DNA from: Clostridia bacterium
Lineage (GTDB): Bacteria > Bacillota > Clostridia > UMGS1883 > UMGS1540
Length of the DNA: 64,000 nt
NCBI GenBank assembly: GCA_017442155.1
Contig: JAFSAU010000003.1
Location: 86,696-150,695, forward strand
Direction of reading: 5' to 3'
In this document: positions 36,201-44,630 of the stretch, piece by piece
Layout: every line of letters starts with the position of its first letter
Numbering within the stretch: position 1 is the first letter of the stretch
Translations under genes and position numbers: made by a program
The notes under the pieces: generated by a model
Seen by the model: the letters and a program-made list of their open reading frames with translations, nothing else
The model's database searches: none
Told to the model about the DNA's origin: nothing

Positions 36201-36600
36201 AATCATCCGGGGAAATATTGTATCGCTTCATTTCACCAAACAGTTTTCCCAGCATCCCAGCCATCCCCGGTTCCGACGCAAGACGCCTGAGTACGGTAAG
36301 CCGAGGCGCGGTATCCACCAGAATTTTCTGCAGGAGAATTGCCTTTGTCCTGCTGTCAAGCCGGGGTAGGGCCGCACCTTCCTCCGTGGCCAGAATCCTG
36401 GCGGCAAGACGCTTGAGACTCAGCACCTCAACACCGCCAAGACCGTGTACATTCACAAGACTGCATATCCGTTTTTCTGCCGTGAATGTAAACTGCTCCG
36501 GCGTGATAAAATATACATGTTTTTCAGCCTCCAGGGCTTCTTTAATACAGAAGCTTGTTTTTCCGCTTCCGATTTTTCCGTAAATCAGTCTCAGCGACAT
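33256..36600 (-). CDS. addB: AddAB helicase-nuclease, subunit B
   Basis: Partner of AddA that scans for Chi and carries the second nuclease. With the ATG at 36600 it has 1114 residues: Walker A GKIGSGKT at 8-15, an inactive helicase core, and a C-terminal nuclease with RIIDYKSGAKSFDLDD. Four Cys of the [4Fe-4S] clamp are visible: one in AACPFSYY near 760 and three in CTYCKFASFC at 1079, 1082 and 1088. The start overlaps the miaB end by 10 bases; a frame from 36624 adds eight residues and is less likely. Confidence 0.95.
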   Translation of the reverse strand: MSLRLIYGKIGSGKTSFCIKEALEAEKHVYFITPEQFTFTAEKRICSLVNVHGLGGVEVLSLKRLAARILATEEGAALPRLDSRTKAILLQKILVDTAPRLTVLRRLASEPGMAGMLGKLFGEMKRYNISPDDLKRASESLPHIEKKLQDLAILYEEYTKAVQSRFSDRDDDLYRLAALLKKKNVLKGTAIYLDRFDGFDASEFAAIAAMLAADVQLTVTICFHPEDAGLPPFVLHEKMAKRLLAIAREAGTEILPAVILERPRPAADPLLFLENAYFSYPSQTYPEKPHGLQLVAAPNPLAEVHHVARRILQLCREKGYLFREIAIAARNTAGYERYMEAVLPAYGIPFFMDRTINILEHPFTVFILSALELIVKGYTYDSVFRYVKSGFLRVRADAADSLENYVLATGIKGDIWKNGEKWNMRVEAYSERETEEDAELQRISDETRRKIVIPLLRFEENLKAGKSAAEKCEAIYAFLEEMKVPRRVRALCRLFEKKGDFANAAEYRGVYNDFIEALDGVCDAFGDENIGIRRLYDVLRVALGEVETGIIPSSQDGVSVGSIDRIKGYEVKALFVIGVQDGVFPAPPERGGILSDAERAALSDAGLEFASAETKTLYEEEHLIYKCLTIPTEFLQLSFPAASMEGATQRPSRIFQRVRELFPKAEERNLLLGLSDADKISVPDSTLQYLLHDLRSGVAGEELLRAWGWLLENAPEKTEAALASLHYKNRTQKLSEETVRAYMGDTLSGSVSRLEKLAACPFSYYATYMLGAKERKIMQPGASDAGRFLHDFMDIFSRRLRENGRSWREVDNEYIGQEFTEIVPMLDRRLSAYMLENSPRYAHLFVRLQNAVKTAIDALVDHMKKCEFEPLGYELSFSDNGDLKPLTFTLPGGGRVKLTGRIDRADALFRPEKGDTLVRIIDYKSGAKSFDLDDVYQGLNLQLAVYISALCAPENRIIIGGEAKPAGMLYFQLSDPVVDASPMEEDEKIRTMHRKEFKLKGLVLGDEEVLRKMDTAMDKNSDILPARIGSTGPMGSVASGAQFEKLEQHVKKTVTKLLTALEAGNVDVSPYKKDDISACTYCKFASFCAHDGSGFRHLEKRNATEIWGELEAET

Positions 36601-37937
36601 ATGGCCTCTCCTTGCAGATTCCATGTTTTCGTTTCCGTAATTTTCACATCAACAAACCGGCCAACTATGGACGTATCACCCGAAAAATTAACAATCTTAC
36701 CGCCTTCGCTCCGTCCGGTCATCATATTCCGGTCGGTTTTGCTGGGTCCTTCCACGAGTATTTTGAGCTCCCGGCCAAGATACGTGCTGTTGATTTCGCC
36801 GGAAATACGGTTTTGCACCTCCAGCAGTCGGTCAAAGTTTTCTTTTTTTTCTTTTTCCGTCAAAACATCCGGCATTTTCTCCGCAGGTGTTCCTTTGCGC
36901 GGCGAGAAAATGAACGAGAAAATCGAATCGTACCGTACTTCTTCCAGAAGAGACAGCGTATCCTCAAACTCTTTGGTAGTCTCCCCCGGAAAACCCACAA
37001 TAATGTCTGTTGTCAGGGCGATGCCCGGCATCAGTCGACGTGCTTCGTCTACAATAGTAAGATATTTTTCGCGGGTGTATCTGCGGTTCATGGATTCCAA
37101 CACGCGGTTATTACCGGCCTGCACAGGAAGATGCAGACACTTACAGATATTCTCCCGGGCCGCCATAACCCGGAGCACAGCCGGATTTAAATCCTTGGGG
37201 TGCGAAGTCATAAAACGAATTCGCGGAATACCCGTATCGCTTACCTTTTCCAGAAGGTCTGCAAAAGCTTCCCCGCCGCCCCGATACGAATTGACATTCT
37301 GCCCAAGCAGCATAATCTCTTTATAGCCGCTATCCCGGAGCATACGAATTTCTTCTAAAATGTCAGCCTCGTCCCGGCTTCTTTCGCGACCGCGTACATA
37401 TGGAACAATGCAGTAAGTGCAGAAATTATTGCATCCATACATCACCGGCACGCCGGCCTTAAAGGTGCTGGCATGCTTTGTAGGAAGATGCTCCGGCACA
37501 AAACTTTCATCATATTCAATATCAAAAACACGCCTGTTTTCTGTCAGATGCTGAAACAACAGGCGTGGCAGAGCTTCAATATTATTCGCTCCAAAAACAA
37601 TGTCCACATGGCGGTACACCGTTCTCAGGCGTTCCACCACGTGCGCTTCCCCGGTCATGCAGCCCGACATAGCTACCACAAGTCCGGGTTTTTTTTCTTT
37701 ATAATGCTTAAAAACTCCAATAGCACCGAAGGTTTTCTTTTCGGCATTTTCTCGGATGGCACATGTGTTCAAAAGAACAAAATCCGCTTCCTCTGGATTT
37801 TCTGTTATCCCGTAGCCCATTTCCTCCAAGAGGCCCTGTAGTTTTTCACCATCGTTTTCGTTTAACTGACAGCCAAAAGTACGGACATATGCTTTTTTAT
37901 TCTCTATTATTTTTTTTACTTCGGCGATGTAGTTCAT
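36591..37937 (-). CDS. miaB: tRNA-2-methylthio-N6-dimethylallyladenosine synthase
   Basis: Radical SAM methylthiotransferase that modifies A37 of tRNAs reading UNN codons. In 448 residues the auxiliary-cluster Cys are 23, 59 and 93 and the radical SAM Cys are 169, 173 and 176 (CNNFCTYC); a TRAM domain ends the protein (about 375-440). These six Cys and TRAM separate it from RimO and MtaB. The start overlaps recR by 4 bases. In most genomes miaB is next to mutS; here it lies between recR and addB. Confidence 0.94.
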   Translation of the reverse strand: MNYIAEVKKIIENKKAYVRTFGCQLNENDGEKLQGLLEEMGYGITENPEEADFVLLNTCAIRENAEKKTFGAIGVFKHYKEKKPGLVVAMSGCMTGEAHVVERLRTVYRHVDIVFGANNIEALPRLLFQHLTENRRVFDIEYDESFVPEHLPTKHASTFKAGVPVMYGCNNFCTYCIVPYVRGRERSRDEADILEEIRMLRDSGYKEIMLLGQNVNSYRGGGEAFADLLEKVSDTGIPRIRFMTSHPKDLNPAVLRVMAARENICKCLHLPVQAGNNRVLESMNRRYTREKYLTIVDEARRLMPGIALTTDIIVGFPGETTKEFEDTLSLLEEVRYDSIFSFIFSPRKGTPAEKMPDVLTEKEKKENFDRLLEVQNRISGEINSTYLGRELKILVEGPSKTDRNMMTGRSEGGKIVNFSGDTSIVGRFVDVKITETKTWNLQGEAICR

Positions 37938-38533
37938 AGTGTAATTTCTCTCCGTCCATCCATGGCGCGGGCCAATGTAATTTCATCCGTAAACTCCAGG
38001 TCTCCCCCCACCGGGATGCCATGGGCAATACGGGTAATTTTCACACCGAAGGGCTTCAAAAGTTTTGCAATATAAAGTGCGGTAGCCTCCCCTTCCACGC
38101 TGGGATTGGTTGCCATGATCACTTCTTCTGCACCGCCCTCTGCCACGCGGGAAAGAAGCCCTTTCACTTTAATATCGTCAGGTCCAATGCCGTCAATCGG
38201 CGAAATCGCGCCGTGAAGTACATGGTAAACTCCGAAAAATTCATGTGTTTTTTCCATTGCTTCCACATCTTTCGGGCTTTCCACTACACAGATAACATTC
38301 TGATTACGCTTTGTATCACCGCAAATCCGACAGGGCTGGGCATCGGTATAACTCTGACAGACCTCACAGAGACGGATATTTTCCTTCACATCCCGAATCG
38401 CTGCAATCAGGCTTTCGGCATCCTTTTCCGACAGTGCCATCACATGAAAAGCAAGCCGGGCGGCAGATTTGCGGCCGATACCCGGCATTCTTGCAAACGT
38501 ATCTATTAAATTTGCAATCGGCGGTGCGTACAT
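37934..38533 (-). CDS. recR: Recombination mediator RecR
   Basis: With RecF/RecO helps load RecA on gapped DNA. 199 residues: helix-hairpin-helix (FARMPGIGRKSAARLAFH near 13-30), zinc finger with Cys56, 59, 68 and 71 (CEVCQSYTDAQPCRIC), TOPRIM domain (ICVVESPKDVEAME near 82-95) and the C-terminal KITRIAHGIPVGGDLEFTDE, of which Gly-Gly-Asp-Leu-Glu is the most constant. It is in the classic dnaX-ybaB-recR order. Confidence 0.97.
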   Translation of the reverse strand: MYAPPIANLIDTFARMPGIGRKSAARLAFHVMALSEKDAESLIAAIRDVKENIRLCEVCQSYTDAQPCRICGDTKRNQNVICVVESPKDVEAMEKTHEFFGVYHVLHGAISPIDGIGPDDIKVKGLLSRVAEGGAEEVIMATNPSVEGEATALYIAKLLKPFGVKITRIAHGIPVGGDLEFTDEITLARAMDGRREITL

Positions 38534-38547
38534 TTCATTCCCCCCGC

Positions 38548-38889
38548 TTAAAACAGTCCCGGAATATTCATCCCGCCTGCAATTTTATTCATTTCGGTTG
38601 AAGCCATTTCTTCCGCTTTGCGCATTCCCTCGTTGACAGCGGCCAGAATCAAATCCTCCAGCATCTCCACGTCCTCCGGGTCCACTGCATCAGGCTGAAT
38701 GCTGATTTTCACCAGCTCCTTCTTGCCGCTGACCTCTACCGTGACCATACCGCCGCCGACGGTTGCTTCTACTGTTTTTGTTTCCAGTTCCTCCTGCATA
38801 CGCAACATATCCTGCTGCATTTTCTGTGCCTGCTTAATCATGTTGTTCATGTTGCCGCCCGGCATTCTCGGGAATCCACCTTTTGCCAT
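38548..38889 (-). CDS. YbaB/EbfC nucleoid-associated protein
   Basis: 113-residue DNA-binding protein that forms a tweezer-like dimer; often co-expressed with dnaX and recR. It has the Gly/Met-rich head ([20 protein letters not shown]), a helix, and the conserved strand [20 protein letters not shown]. The ATG at 38889 is preceded by AAGGAGG; an in-frame ATG at 38916 would lie before that site inside the gap after dnaX. Its exact chromosomal role is not settled. Confidence 0.93.
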   Translation of the reverse strand: MAKGGFPRMPGGNMNNMIKQAQKMQQDMLRMQEELETKTVEATVGGGMVTVEVSGKKELVKISIQPDAVDPEDVEMLEDLILAAVNEGMRKAEEMASTEMNKIAGGMNIPGLF

Positions 38890-38902
38890 TTTTATATCCT
38901 CC

Positions 38903-40468
38903 TTAAAAACTTTCAAGTTCCGCCAGCGGGTCGGAAACCCTCCGTACCCGTCTGTCGGTAATATCCAAATCTATATCGGCCGTAATACCCGCTTTTTCTG
39001 CGAGTGCCGTCTGAAACCCAGCCAGGCTTTCACCCATCAGCATACCTCGGGCCGCCGCCAGTTCGTCTTTATCGGAAAACAGAAGACAAAGCCGGCCGTT
39101 CCGGTCCTCAGCTCCTGCCACACTTTCAAGTGCCATCATCGCCTGAAGAAGGTTATTCTTCATGCAATATGCCGTAACTGCATCCCGGTTTTTTTCAAAG
39201 GCCTCTGCCAAAGTGCCCGACCCGGATTTCGGTACCGGTTTACTCTTCTGTGGCTCCGGCTTCAAAACAGGAGCGGGTTTTTCATTTATTTCTGTCGCAG
39301 AATCCACTGTCGGAATTCCGTTTTGTATCGCCTGCTCCAGCTGTCCCACACGGGCGGCAAGAGCCTCCGTTCCTTCGCCGTATACCGGGTTTATCATCTT
39401 AATCAGTGTAATTTCAAACGCCACACGCGGATCTGCAAGGTGCCGCATTTTTGCCGTCAAATCCACCATTGCTTCCAGACAGAAAACTAACTGCTCACCG
39501 GAAAGGCGGCCCGCCAGGCTCACCAGTTCCTCTGCCGTATCCTCCGTAACGTCCAGAGCCACCGCCGGATTCGGAACATAACGGCAAAGCATCAGGCTAC
39601 GCAGGTGCTTTGTAAAATCCTCCGCAAGACGGAGAAAAGACTTGCCTTCCTCCGAAAAAGCAGAAAGCGTTGTAATCGCTTTTCCGATATTCCGTTCCGC
39701 GACCGCAGCAGTCAGATTATACAGCACCTCCGCATCCGTAGCACCTATAAACCCTGCCACATCCTCATAGGACAGGGTACTGCCGCCTATAGACATGCAC
39801 TGGTCCAGGATACTTAGTGCATCACGCATGGACCCGTCCGCCTTCTCTGCCATAAGCCGGATAGCACGTTCCTCTGCCGTAAAACCATCAGACACCAGAA
39901 TTTTATGAAGCTGTGCTTCAATATCCTGGGTGCGTATACGTTTAAAATCAAACCGCTGACAACGGGATAAAATCGTTTCCGGCACCTTATGAGACTCCGT
40001 AGTTGCCAGAATAAAACGAACATGCTGCGGTGGTTCTTCCAAAATCTTCAGAAGTGCATTAAACGCACTTGTAGAAAGCATATGCACTTCATCAATAATA
40101 TAAATTCTGTTTTTCAGGCGCGTTCCTTCAAAACGGGCCTCCTCACGAAGATCCCGGATGCTGTCAACACCGTTATTACTGGCCGCATCAATTTCCGTAA
40201 TATCCAGAATTTTTCCTTCTAAAATACCACGGCAGTTTTCACATTCGTTACAGGGATTTCCATCCTTTGGGGAAAGGCAGTTCATGGCACGGCTCAAAAT
40301 ACGTGCCGTGGAGGTTTTTCCCGTTCCGCGGGTGCCGCAGAACAGATATGCATGGCCAAGACGCCCGGAACTGATTTCATTTTTCAGGGTGTTGGAAATA
40401 TGAGACTGCCCCACAACGTCATCAAACGTGAGCGGCCGCCAGGTCCTGTAAAGCGCAGTATAGGCCAT
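38903..40468 (-). CDS. dnaX: DNA polymerase III subunits gamma and tau
   Basis: Clamp-loader ATPase of the replicative polymerase. With the ATG at 40468, supported by an AAGGAGG site, it has 521 residues: Walker A GTRGTGKT at 45-52, zinc-binding Cys64, 73, 76 and 79, Walker B DEVHMLS near 127, and the domain III region. Between about 385 and 425 there is a Pro/Lys-rich linker, then a short C-terminal domain. The longer open frame to 40585 crosses the SRP RNA gene and is not coding. I see no slippery A-tract hairpin for a programmed frameshift. Confidence 0.96.
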   Translation of the reverse strand: MAYTALYRTWRPLTFDDVVGQSHISNTLKNEISSGRLGHAYLFCGTRGTGKTSTARILSRAMNCLSPKDGNPCNECENCRGILEGKILDITEIDAASNNGVDSIRDLREEARFEGTRLKNRIYIIDEVHMLSTSAFNALLKILEEPPQHVRFILATTESHKVPETILSRCQRFDFKRIRTQDIEAQLHKILVSDGFTAEERAIRLMAEKADGSMRDALSILDQCMSIGGSTLSYEDVAGFIGATDAEVLYNLTAAVAERNIGKAITTLSAFSEEGKSFLRLAEDFTKHLRSLMLCRYVPNPAVALDVTEDTAEELVSLAGRLSGEQLVFCLEAMVDLTAKMRHLADPRVAFEITLIKMINPVYGEGTEALAARVGQLEQAIQNGIPTVDSATEINEKPAPVLKPEPQKSKPVPKSGSGTLAEAFEKNRDAVTAYCMKNNLLQAMMALESVAGAEDRNGRLCLLFSDKDELAAARGMLMGESLAGFQTALAEKAGITADIDLDITDRRVRRVSDPLAELESF

Positions 40469-40503
40469 GATTTCCTCCTTCAAATTCTGTATGTATAAAA
40501 AAA

Positions 40504-40770
40504 GCCGTACGCCCTTTTTTCGCAGCTGCAATTCTATGTGGTATTTCTGCAGCCAGCTGTTGCCAGGCAACCTCACGGCACACATGAATGTCCGCTTATC
40601 GCTGCTTGGTTCCCCACCTGACGAGGTTCACGGGTTCATGTCGCGTAAGACCCGACCGTAATCACCGCTTACAAAAGCCAACCATACAATAACAGTCCTC
40701 CAAAAGGGCATCATCCCCGCTATAGCGGATTGCGGGTACAGGGCACCGCTAACTCCCCGACTTGTACGAC
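40504..40770 (-). ncRNA. ffs: Signal recognition particle RNA, large Gram-positive type
   Basis: A 267-base RNA whose two ends pair (GUCGUAC at the 5' end with GUACGGC at the 3' end). Domain IV holds the Ffh-binding helix: CAUGAACCCGUGAACC, the asymmetric GUCAGGU and GGGGAACCAAGCAGCGAUAAGC, close to the B. subtilis scRNA sequence. The Alu-like 5' domain begins with GUGCCCUGUACCCGC. A T7 run (40503-40497) follows the 3' end as terminator. It is directly upstream of dnaX, the usual Firmicutes arrangement, and it is transcribed from its own consensus-like promoter. Confidence 0.93.
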
Positions 40771-40776
40771 TTTATT

Positions 40777-40805
40777 ATTATACACGATTTTTGTTTTAAT
40801 TTCAA
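40777..40805 (-). promoter_or_regulatory. Promoter of the SRP RNA gene
   Basis: TTGAAA (40805-40800), 17-base spacer, perfect TATAAT (40782-40777), on the minus strand. A start about 7 bases further falls at 40770, exactly where the 5' end predicted from pairing lies. Transcripts that read through the T7 run could also supply dnaX. Confidence 0.88.
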
Positions 40806-41008
40806 CACTAATTTTATTTTTTTTGAAAATATTCTGCATATCGTATATTTTTTAAGAGCCGCTTTAAAGCATACAGTCCGTAATTCTCCATTTTATCGTC
40901 AGATTTTTTATTTTTAATCTCAATAAAATATAGGACCCTTGTTTACATTCGTTTCTGTTTCAGGAATATTTTTCTTAAAATCACCTCACTTTCACTTAAA
41001 ATCACACA
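40806..41008. other. A/T-rich divergent intergenic region
   Basis: Between the SRP RNA promoter and the GH78 promoter; highly A/T-rich, with no open frame, hairpin or repeat that I can support. Confidence 0.5.
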
Positions 41009-41037
41009 TTGTTTTTTTTTCATAATTATGCTATATT
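41009..41037 (+). promoter_or_regulatory. Promoter of the GH78 rhamnosidase gene
   Basis: TTGTTT (41009-41014), 17-base spacer, TATATT (41032-41037). The predicted start near 41044 is next to the AAAACGTTTT palindrome. Confidence 0.65.
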
Positions 41038-41045
41038 AAATTAAG

Positions 41046-41055
41046 AAAACGTTTT
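41046..41055. promoter_or_regulatory. Palindromic operator candidate (LacI/GalR-type core)
   Basis: AAAACGTTTT, a perfect 10-base palindrome with a central CG step, lying just after the predicted transcription start of the GH78 gene. That placement would let a repressor block the promoter. No LacI-family gene is in the window, so the regulator is unknown. Confidence 0.45.
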
Positions 41056-41067
41056 TGAGGTACATTA

Positions 41068-43281
41068 ATGGAGCTTAATTTTATCACAACACCCAATACT
41101 TTTCCCCATAAATCTCCACTGCGCGTCGTTCCTGAAGAGGTACGAAATCTGGTATGTGGAAGACCGATTTATTTCCGCCGTACATTTACAATTGAAAAAC
41201 CCGGAGAGGCCGTTATTCATTTTTGCTCACTCGGATATAATGAGGTTTTTCTTGACGGCAAAAAAATTGGCGACACGTTTTTATCCCCCGGCTGGACTGA
41301 CTTTAACAAACGAATTTATTATGATACATATGTCCTTTCGCTTTCCAAAGGCATACACACACTCTCTGCCATTGTAGCCGATGGATGGTATGCCGGTAAT
41401 ATGGGAAACTACGGGCCCGGACAATTTGACGACATTGTCGCCTTCGCAGCCCGCATAACTTTTTCAGACGGAACAATTCTTGATACGGATACTGACTGGC
41501 GGATATCAAACGGCGGGTACCTGTATGCGGACCTTTTCTATGGTGAGGCGTATGATGCAAATCAGGAACCGGAAGGCTGGAAATTTTCAAATTTTGACGA
41601 TTCGGACTGGGAGGAGGCAAGAGTCGCCCTCGGTTATGCAAACGGAACACAGTTTCTGCCTCGAAAATGCCCTCCAATCCGTGAAAAAATGACATTGATT
41701 CCTGCAAAATGTGAAAGAGATTCCAAAGGAAATTACATATATGATATGGGCCAAAATATGACGGGAGTTCTCCGCGTTCGTTTTGATGCAAAAAAAGGTG
41801 TTCCGCTTGTACTTCGTCATGCCGAGGTATTGGATGATACAGACCTATATACAGATAATCTGCGTGGTGCACGTCAGACAGACACTTTCATTCCTGCTTC
41901 GGATGGCCTTACGGAATATTCTCCTTGTTTCACGTTCCACGGCTTTCGTTATGTGGAATCCAACCTGGAGCTGTCTGACATCGAGGGTGTTGTCCTATAT
42001 TCCGACATAGAACAAACCGGAAACATTGAAACGTCATCTCCTCTCGTCAACAAACTGTTTCAAAATCAACTCTGGGGGCAAAGGTGCAATTTCCTTGATG
42101 TTCCTACAGATTGTCCGCAACGCAACGAACGTCTCGGCTGGGCCGGAGACGCACAGGTTTTTGCACGGACAGCCATGTATAATATGGATTCCGATGTTTT
42201 TTACGAAAAATATATGATTGATGTGCGGGATGCCGCTCTTCCAGACGGTTCTATGGCAGAAATTGCCCCCCGTGTTTATGTGACACGGGGACGCACAATG
42301 TTTAGCCGTCCTTCACCGGGTTGGGGTGAAGTTATCTTTATTATTCCTTACCATCACTGGAAAATGTATGGAAAAACGGATATCCTGCGGGATAATTATG
42401 GACATATGAAGCGTTTTTTCTCCTATTTGGAAAGCAAAGCCACAGGTTTTCTGCAGCCTGATTTTGGCAACGGTGATTGGCTGAATGTTGATTGTGTTAC
42501 GCCTAAGGATGTGTTTGCCACGCTATATTTCGCCTATGATGCCTTGCTGCTTTCCGAAATCGCAAATGTTCTCGGCCAAAAGGAAGATGCGGCGTATTAC
42601 AGAACTGCATATGCCGCAATCCGTAATGCTTTTCTAACTGCTTATACCGGGACCAACGGGGTTATTAAAGGCGATACCCAGTGTGCATATGCAATGGCCC
42701 TACTGGCCGGTCTCTATACAGACAAAGCATGCACTGCCGCTCATCTCGCCCGCACAGTGAACGAACGCGACAACCATCTCTCAACAGGATTTTTCGGAAC
42801 ATCTTATCTTTTGCCCATGCTTTGTGAAACTGGTTACACAGAGCTTGCATACACCATTCTTCTGCAGAAAACCTACCCCTCATGGGGGTATTGCATCAAA
42901 ATGGGGGCTACAACTATGTGGGAACGCTGGAACGGCTATACCGACACCGACGGGTTTTTCGATCCATCCATGAACTCCTTTAATCATTACTCTTTCGGTT
43001 CTGTCGGTCAATGGATGTATGAATTTATGGGTGGTATTCGTCCTCTCTCACCCGGTTTTTCACGTTTCGCCGTAGTCCCGCACATGGATTCACGTGTTCC
43101 GAAAGTTACCGTTTCTTATAAAAGCGTGAAAGGTCTCATCCGGGTAGAATATAATACAAAAGAGGGCGTCCTTCTTCTCACTGTTCCAGCCGACACAATT
43201 GCAGAAGTCATACTGGACGGTGAAACCCATACGCTTTATGCGGGACAACACACGCTTTCTTTCTGTCCGCTCACGGTATGA
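41068..43281 (+). CDS. Family 78 alpha-L-rhamnosidase (intracellular)
   Basis: Hydrolyses terminal alpha-L-rhamnose from oligosaccharides or glycosides. The 737 residues begin with two beta-sandwich domains (about 20-180 and 190-330; MGQNMTGVLRVRF is a family signature), then the (alpha/alpha)6 barrel with DVPTDCPQRNERLGWAGDAQ near 342-361 (acidic substrate and catalytic region), TMWERWNGYTDTDGF near 620 and a C-terminal beta-sandwich. No signal peptide, so it should act on imported glycans in the cytoplasm. GAGG lies 7 bases before the ATG. It stands alone, converging on the MFS gene. Confidence 0.93.
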   Translation: MELNFITTPNTFPHKSPLRVVPEEVRNLVCGRPIYFRRTFTIEKPGEAVIHFCSLGYNEVFLDGKKIGDTFLSPGWTDFNKRIYYDTYVLSLSKGIHTLSAIVADGWYAGNMGNYGPGQFDDIVAFAARITFSDGTILDTDTDWRISNGGYLYADLFYGEAYDANQEPEGWKFSNFDDSDWEEARVALGYANGTQFLPRKCPPIREKMTLIPAKCERDSKGNYIYDMGQNMTGVLRVRFDAKKGVPLVLRHAEVLDDTDLYTDNLRGARQTDTFIPASDGLTEYSPCFTFHGFRYVESNLELSDIEGVVLYSDIEQTGNIETSSPLVNKLFQNQLWGQRCNFLDVPTDCPQRNERLGWAGDAQVFARTAMYNMDSDVFYEKYMIDVRDAALPDGSMAEIAPRVYVTRGRTMFSRPSPGWGEVIFIIPYHHWKMYGKTDILRDNYGHMKRFFSYLESKATGFLQPDFGNGDWLNVDCVTPKDVFATLYFAYDALLLSEIANVLGQKEDAAYYRTAYAAIRNAFLTAYTGTNGVIKGDTQCAYAMALLAGLYTDKACTAAHLARTVNERDNHLSTGFFGTSYLLPMLCETGYTELAYTILLQKTYPSWGYCIKMGATTMWERWNGYTDTDGFFDPSMNSFNHYSFGSVGQWMYEFMGGIRPLSPGFSRFAVVPHMDSRVPKVTVSYKSVKGLIRVEYNTKEGVLLLTVPADTIAEVILDGETHTLYAGQHTLSFCPLTV

Positions 43282-43312
43282 GAAAGCAAATTTGAGATAA
43301 GAATTCGTTATA

Positions 43313-43345
43313 AAAGAAGCAACGCCTGCCTGACGTTGCTTCTTT
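43313..43345. terminator. Bidirectional terminator between GH78 and the MFS gene
   Basis: A perfect 12-base-pair stem (AAAGAAGCAACG with CGTTGCTTCTTT) around a 9-base loop, with A/T-rich flanks on both sides, in the 79-base gap between the two convergent genes. Confidence 0.85.
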
Positions 43346-43360
43346 AAATATATATACGTT

Positions 43361-44599
43361 TTACGTCGATTTCTTCTTACCTTTCCATATCCGATAAAAA
43401 GCCAGAACAGCCAACAGAGGAAATACGGTGGCAACCAGCATGGCAAATTTCATTCCCATTTGCTCCGGTGCCATGTTCAGCGATGATGCCAATGTAATAA
43501 TCTTTGGACTTGCCGAAGCCCAATCTGTAATTAAGCCCATTAATTGTGGGCCGACAGAAGCTCCAAGGTCTCCCCCTGCCGCCATAATTGCAAAAACAAA
43601 AACTCCCCCTTGTGGAAAACGTTCACTGGCTACCACAACGCTTCCCGGCCACAACATGGATACGCAAAAACCTGTTAATGCGCATCCAAGCAAACCAACC
43701 ATCGGAATGTTAACAACTGCCGTGATAAAATAACACAGTGTTGCACCAATCGATCCCAGAACAAGGAGCTTTTCGATATTTTTTCCATATTTACCGTAAA
43801 GAGTCCGTCCCAGTCCCATCATCATAGCAAACATGGCAACGCCCACTATATCAGACCATGCTTTGGGAAGCCGCAGAGCCTGTTCAAGATAACTCGAAGC
43901 CCACTGTGCCATTGTCAGATCGGCCGCACCACCTAAAAAAATGGCGACAAAACAAAGCAAAAGGTCTTTGTTCTTTAAAAATTGAAAGGCACTTGCGCTC
44001 TTATCGGTGGTTTTAATTTCCGGAACGGACAGTCCGACATAGCGTAATGATGCACAAATCGGAACTATTGTTAGCATAAGCACAAGCCATTGCCAGTTTT
44101 TCGTTCCGAACAACAAGAAAAACAGTGTACAAAATATCACCACGAATACAACACCCCATGCATATGCGGAATGCAGTTTACTCAGTTCACGGTCCACGTC
44201 CTTACTTGGAATTGCGGAAATCACCGGACTTATCAACACTTCAGCCAGACCGCTGGACGCAGAATACAGAATAGTTCCGATAATCAAGCCTATGTATACA
44301 CTATCCGGGAAGAAAAATGGCCAGGCAGCATATATAATCATACCAATTGCCGTCAACACAGGTGTAAATTTTACTGATTTTTCTATATTAAAACGATGCG
44401 AAAAAAAAGAAAAAACCAAATCAACCCCAAGTTGTGTCACAAAATTCACCAACACCAAAAACCCTAACAGTGAATACGATATTCCATAAAGTGTCCTGAA
44501 GGTTATAAACAGGATGGGTGCCAGATTTGTAATGACAGACATTGAAACATTTGTCAAATAGCACGCCTGCTTCAATCGACGATATGTTTTTGTTATCAT
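43361..44599 (-). CDS. MFS transporter, sugar-permease-like
   Basis: 412 residues with about twelve hydrophobic helices split by a central loop near 195-215 (VPEIKTTDKSASAFQFL). The pattern resembles the fucose-permease/YbjJ-type branch of the major facilitator superfamily: GFLVLVNFVTQLGVDLVFSF and SSGLAEVLISPVISAIP in the N-half, GGDLGASVGPQLMGLITDWA in the C-half. It is the last gene of the five-gene glycan operon and is the only transporter in the locus, so it probably carries a mono- or short oligosaccharide released outside. Its substrate is inferred from context only. Confidence 0.85.
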   Translation of the reverse strand: MITKTYRRLKQACYLTNVSMSVITNLAPILFITFRTLYGISYSLLGFLVLVNFVTQLGVDLVFSFFSHRFNIEKSVKFTPVLTAIGMIIYAAWPFFFPDSVYIGLIIGTILYSASSGLAEVLISPVISAIPSKDVDRELSKLHSAYAWGVVFVVIFCTLFFLLFGTKNWQWLVLMLTIVPICASLRYVGLSVPEIKTTDKSASAFQFLKNKDLLLCFVAIFLGGAADLTMAQWASSYLEQALRLPKAWSDIVGVAMFAMMMGLGRTLYGKYGKNIEKLLVLGSIGATLCYFITAVVNIPMVGLLGCALTGFCVSMLWPGSVVVASERFPQGGVFVFAIMAAGGDLGASVGPQLMGLITDWASASPKIITLASSLNMAPEQMGMKFAMLVATVFPLLAVLAFYRIWKGKKKST

Positions 44600-44630
44600 A
44601 ATGCTTTCCTTTCATTTGCTTTCTTTTCTA

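Noticed and set aside
40469..40585. Longer start for dnaX
   Set aside because: It crosses the 3' end of the SRP RNA gene; the true ATG at 40468 has an AAGGAGG site and begins at the normal DnaX N-terminus.
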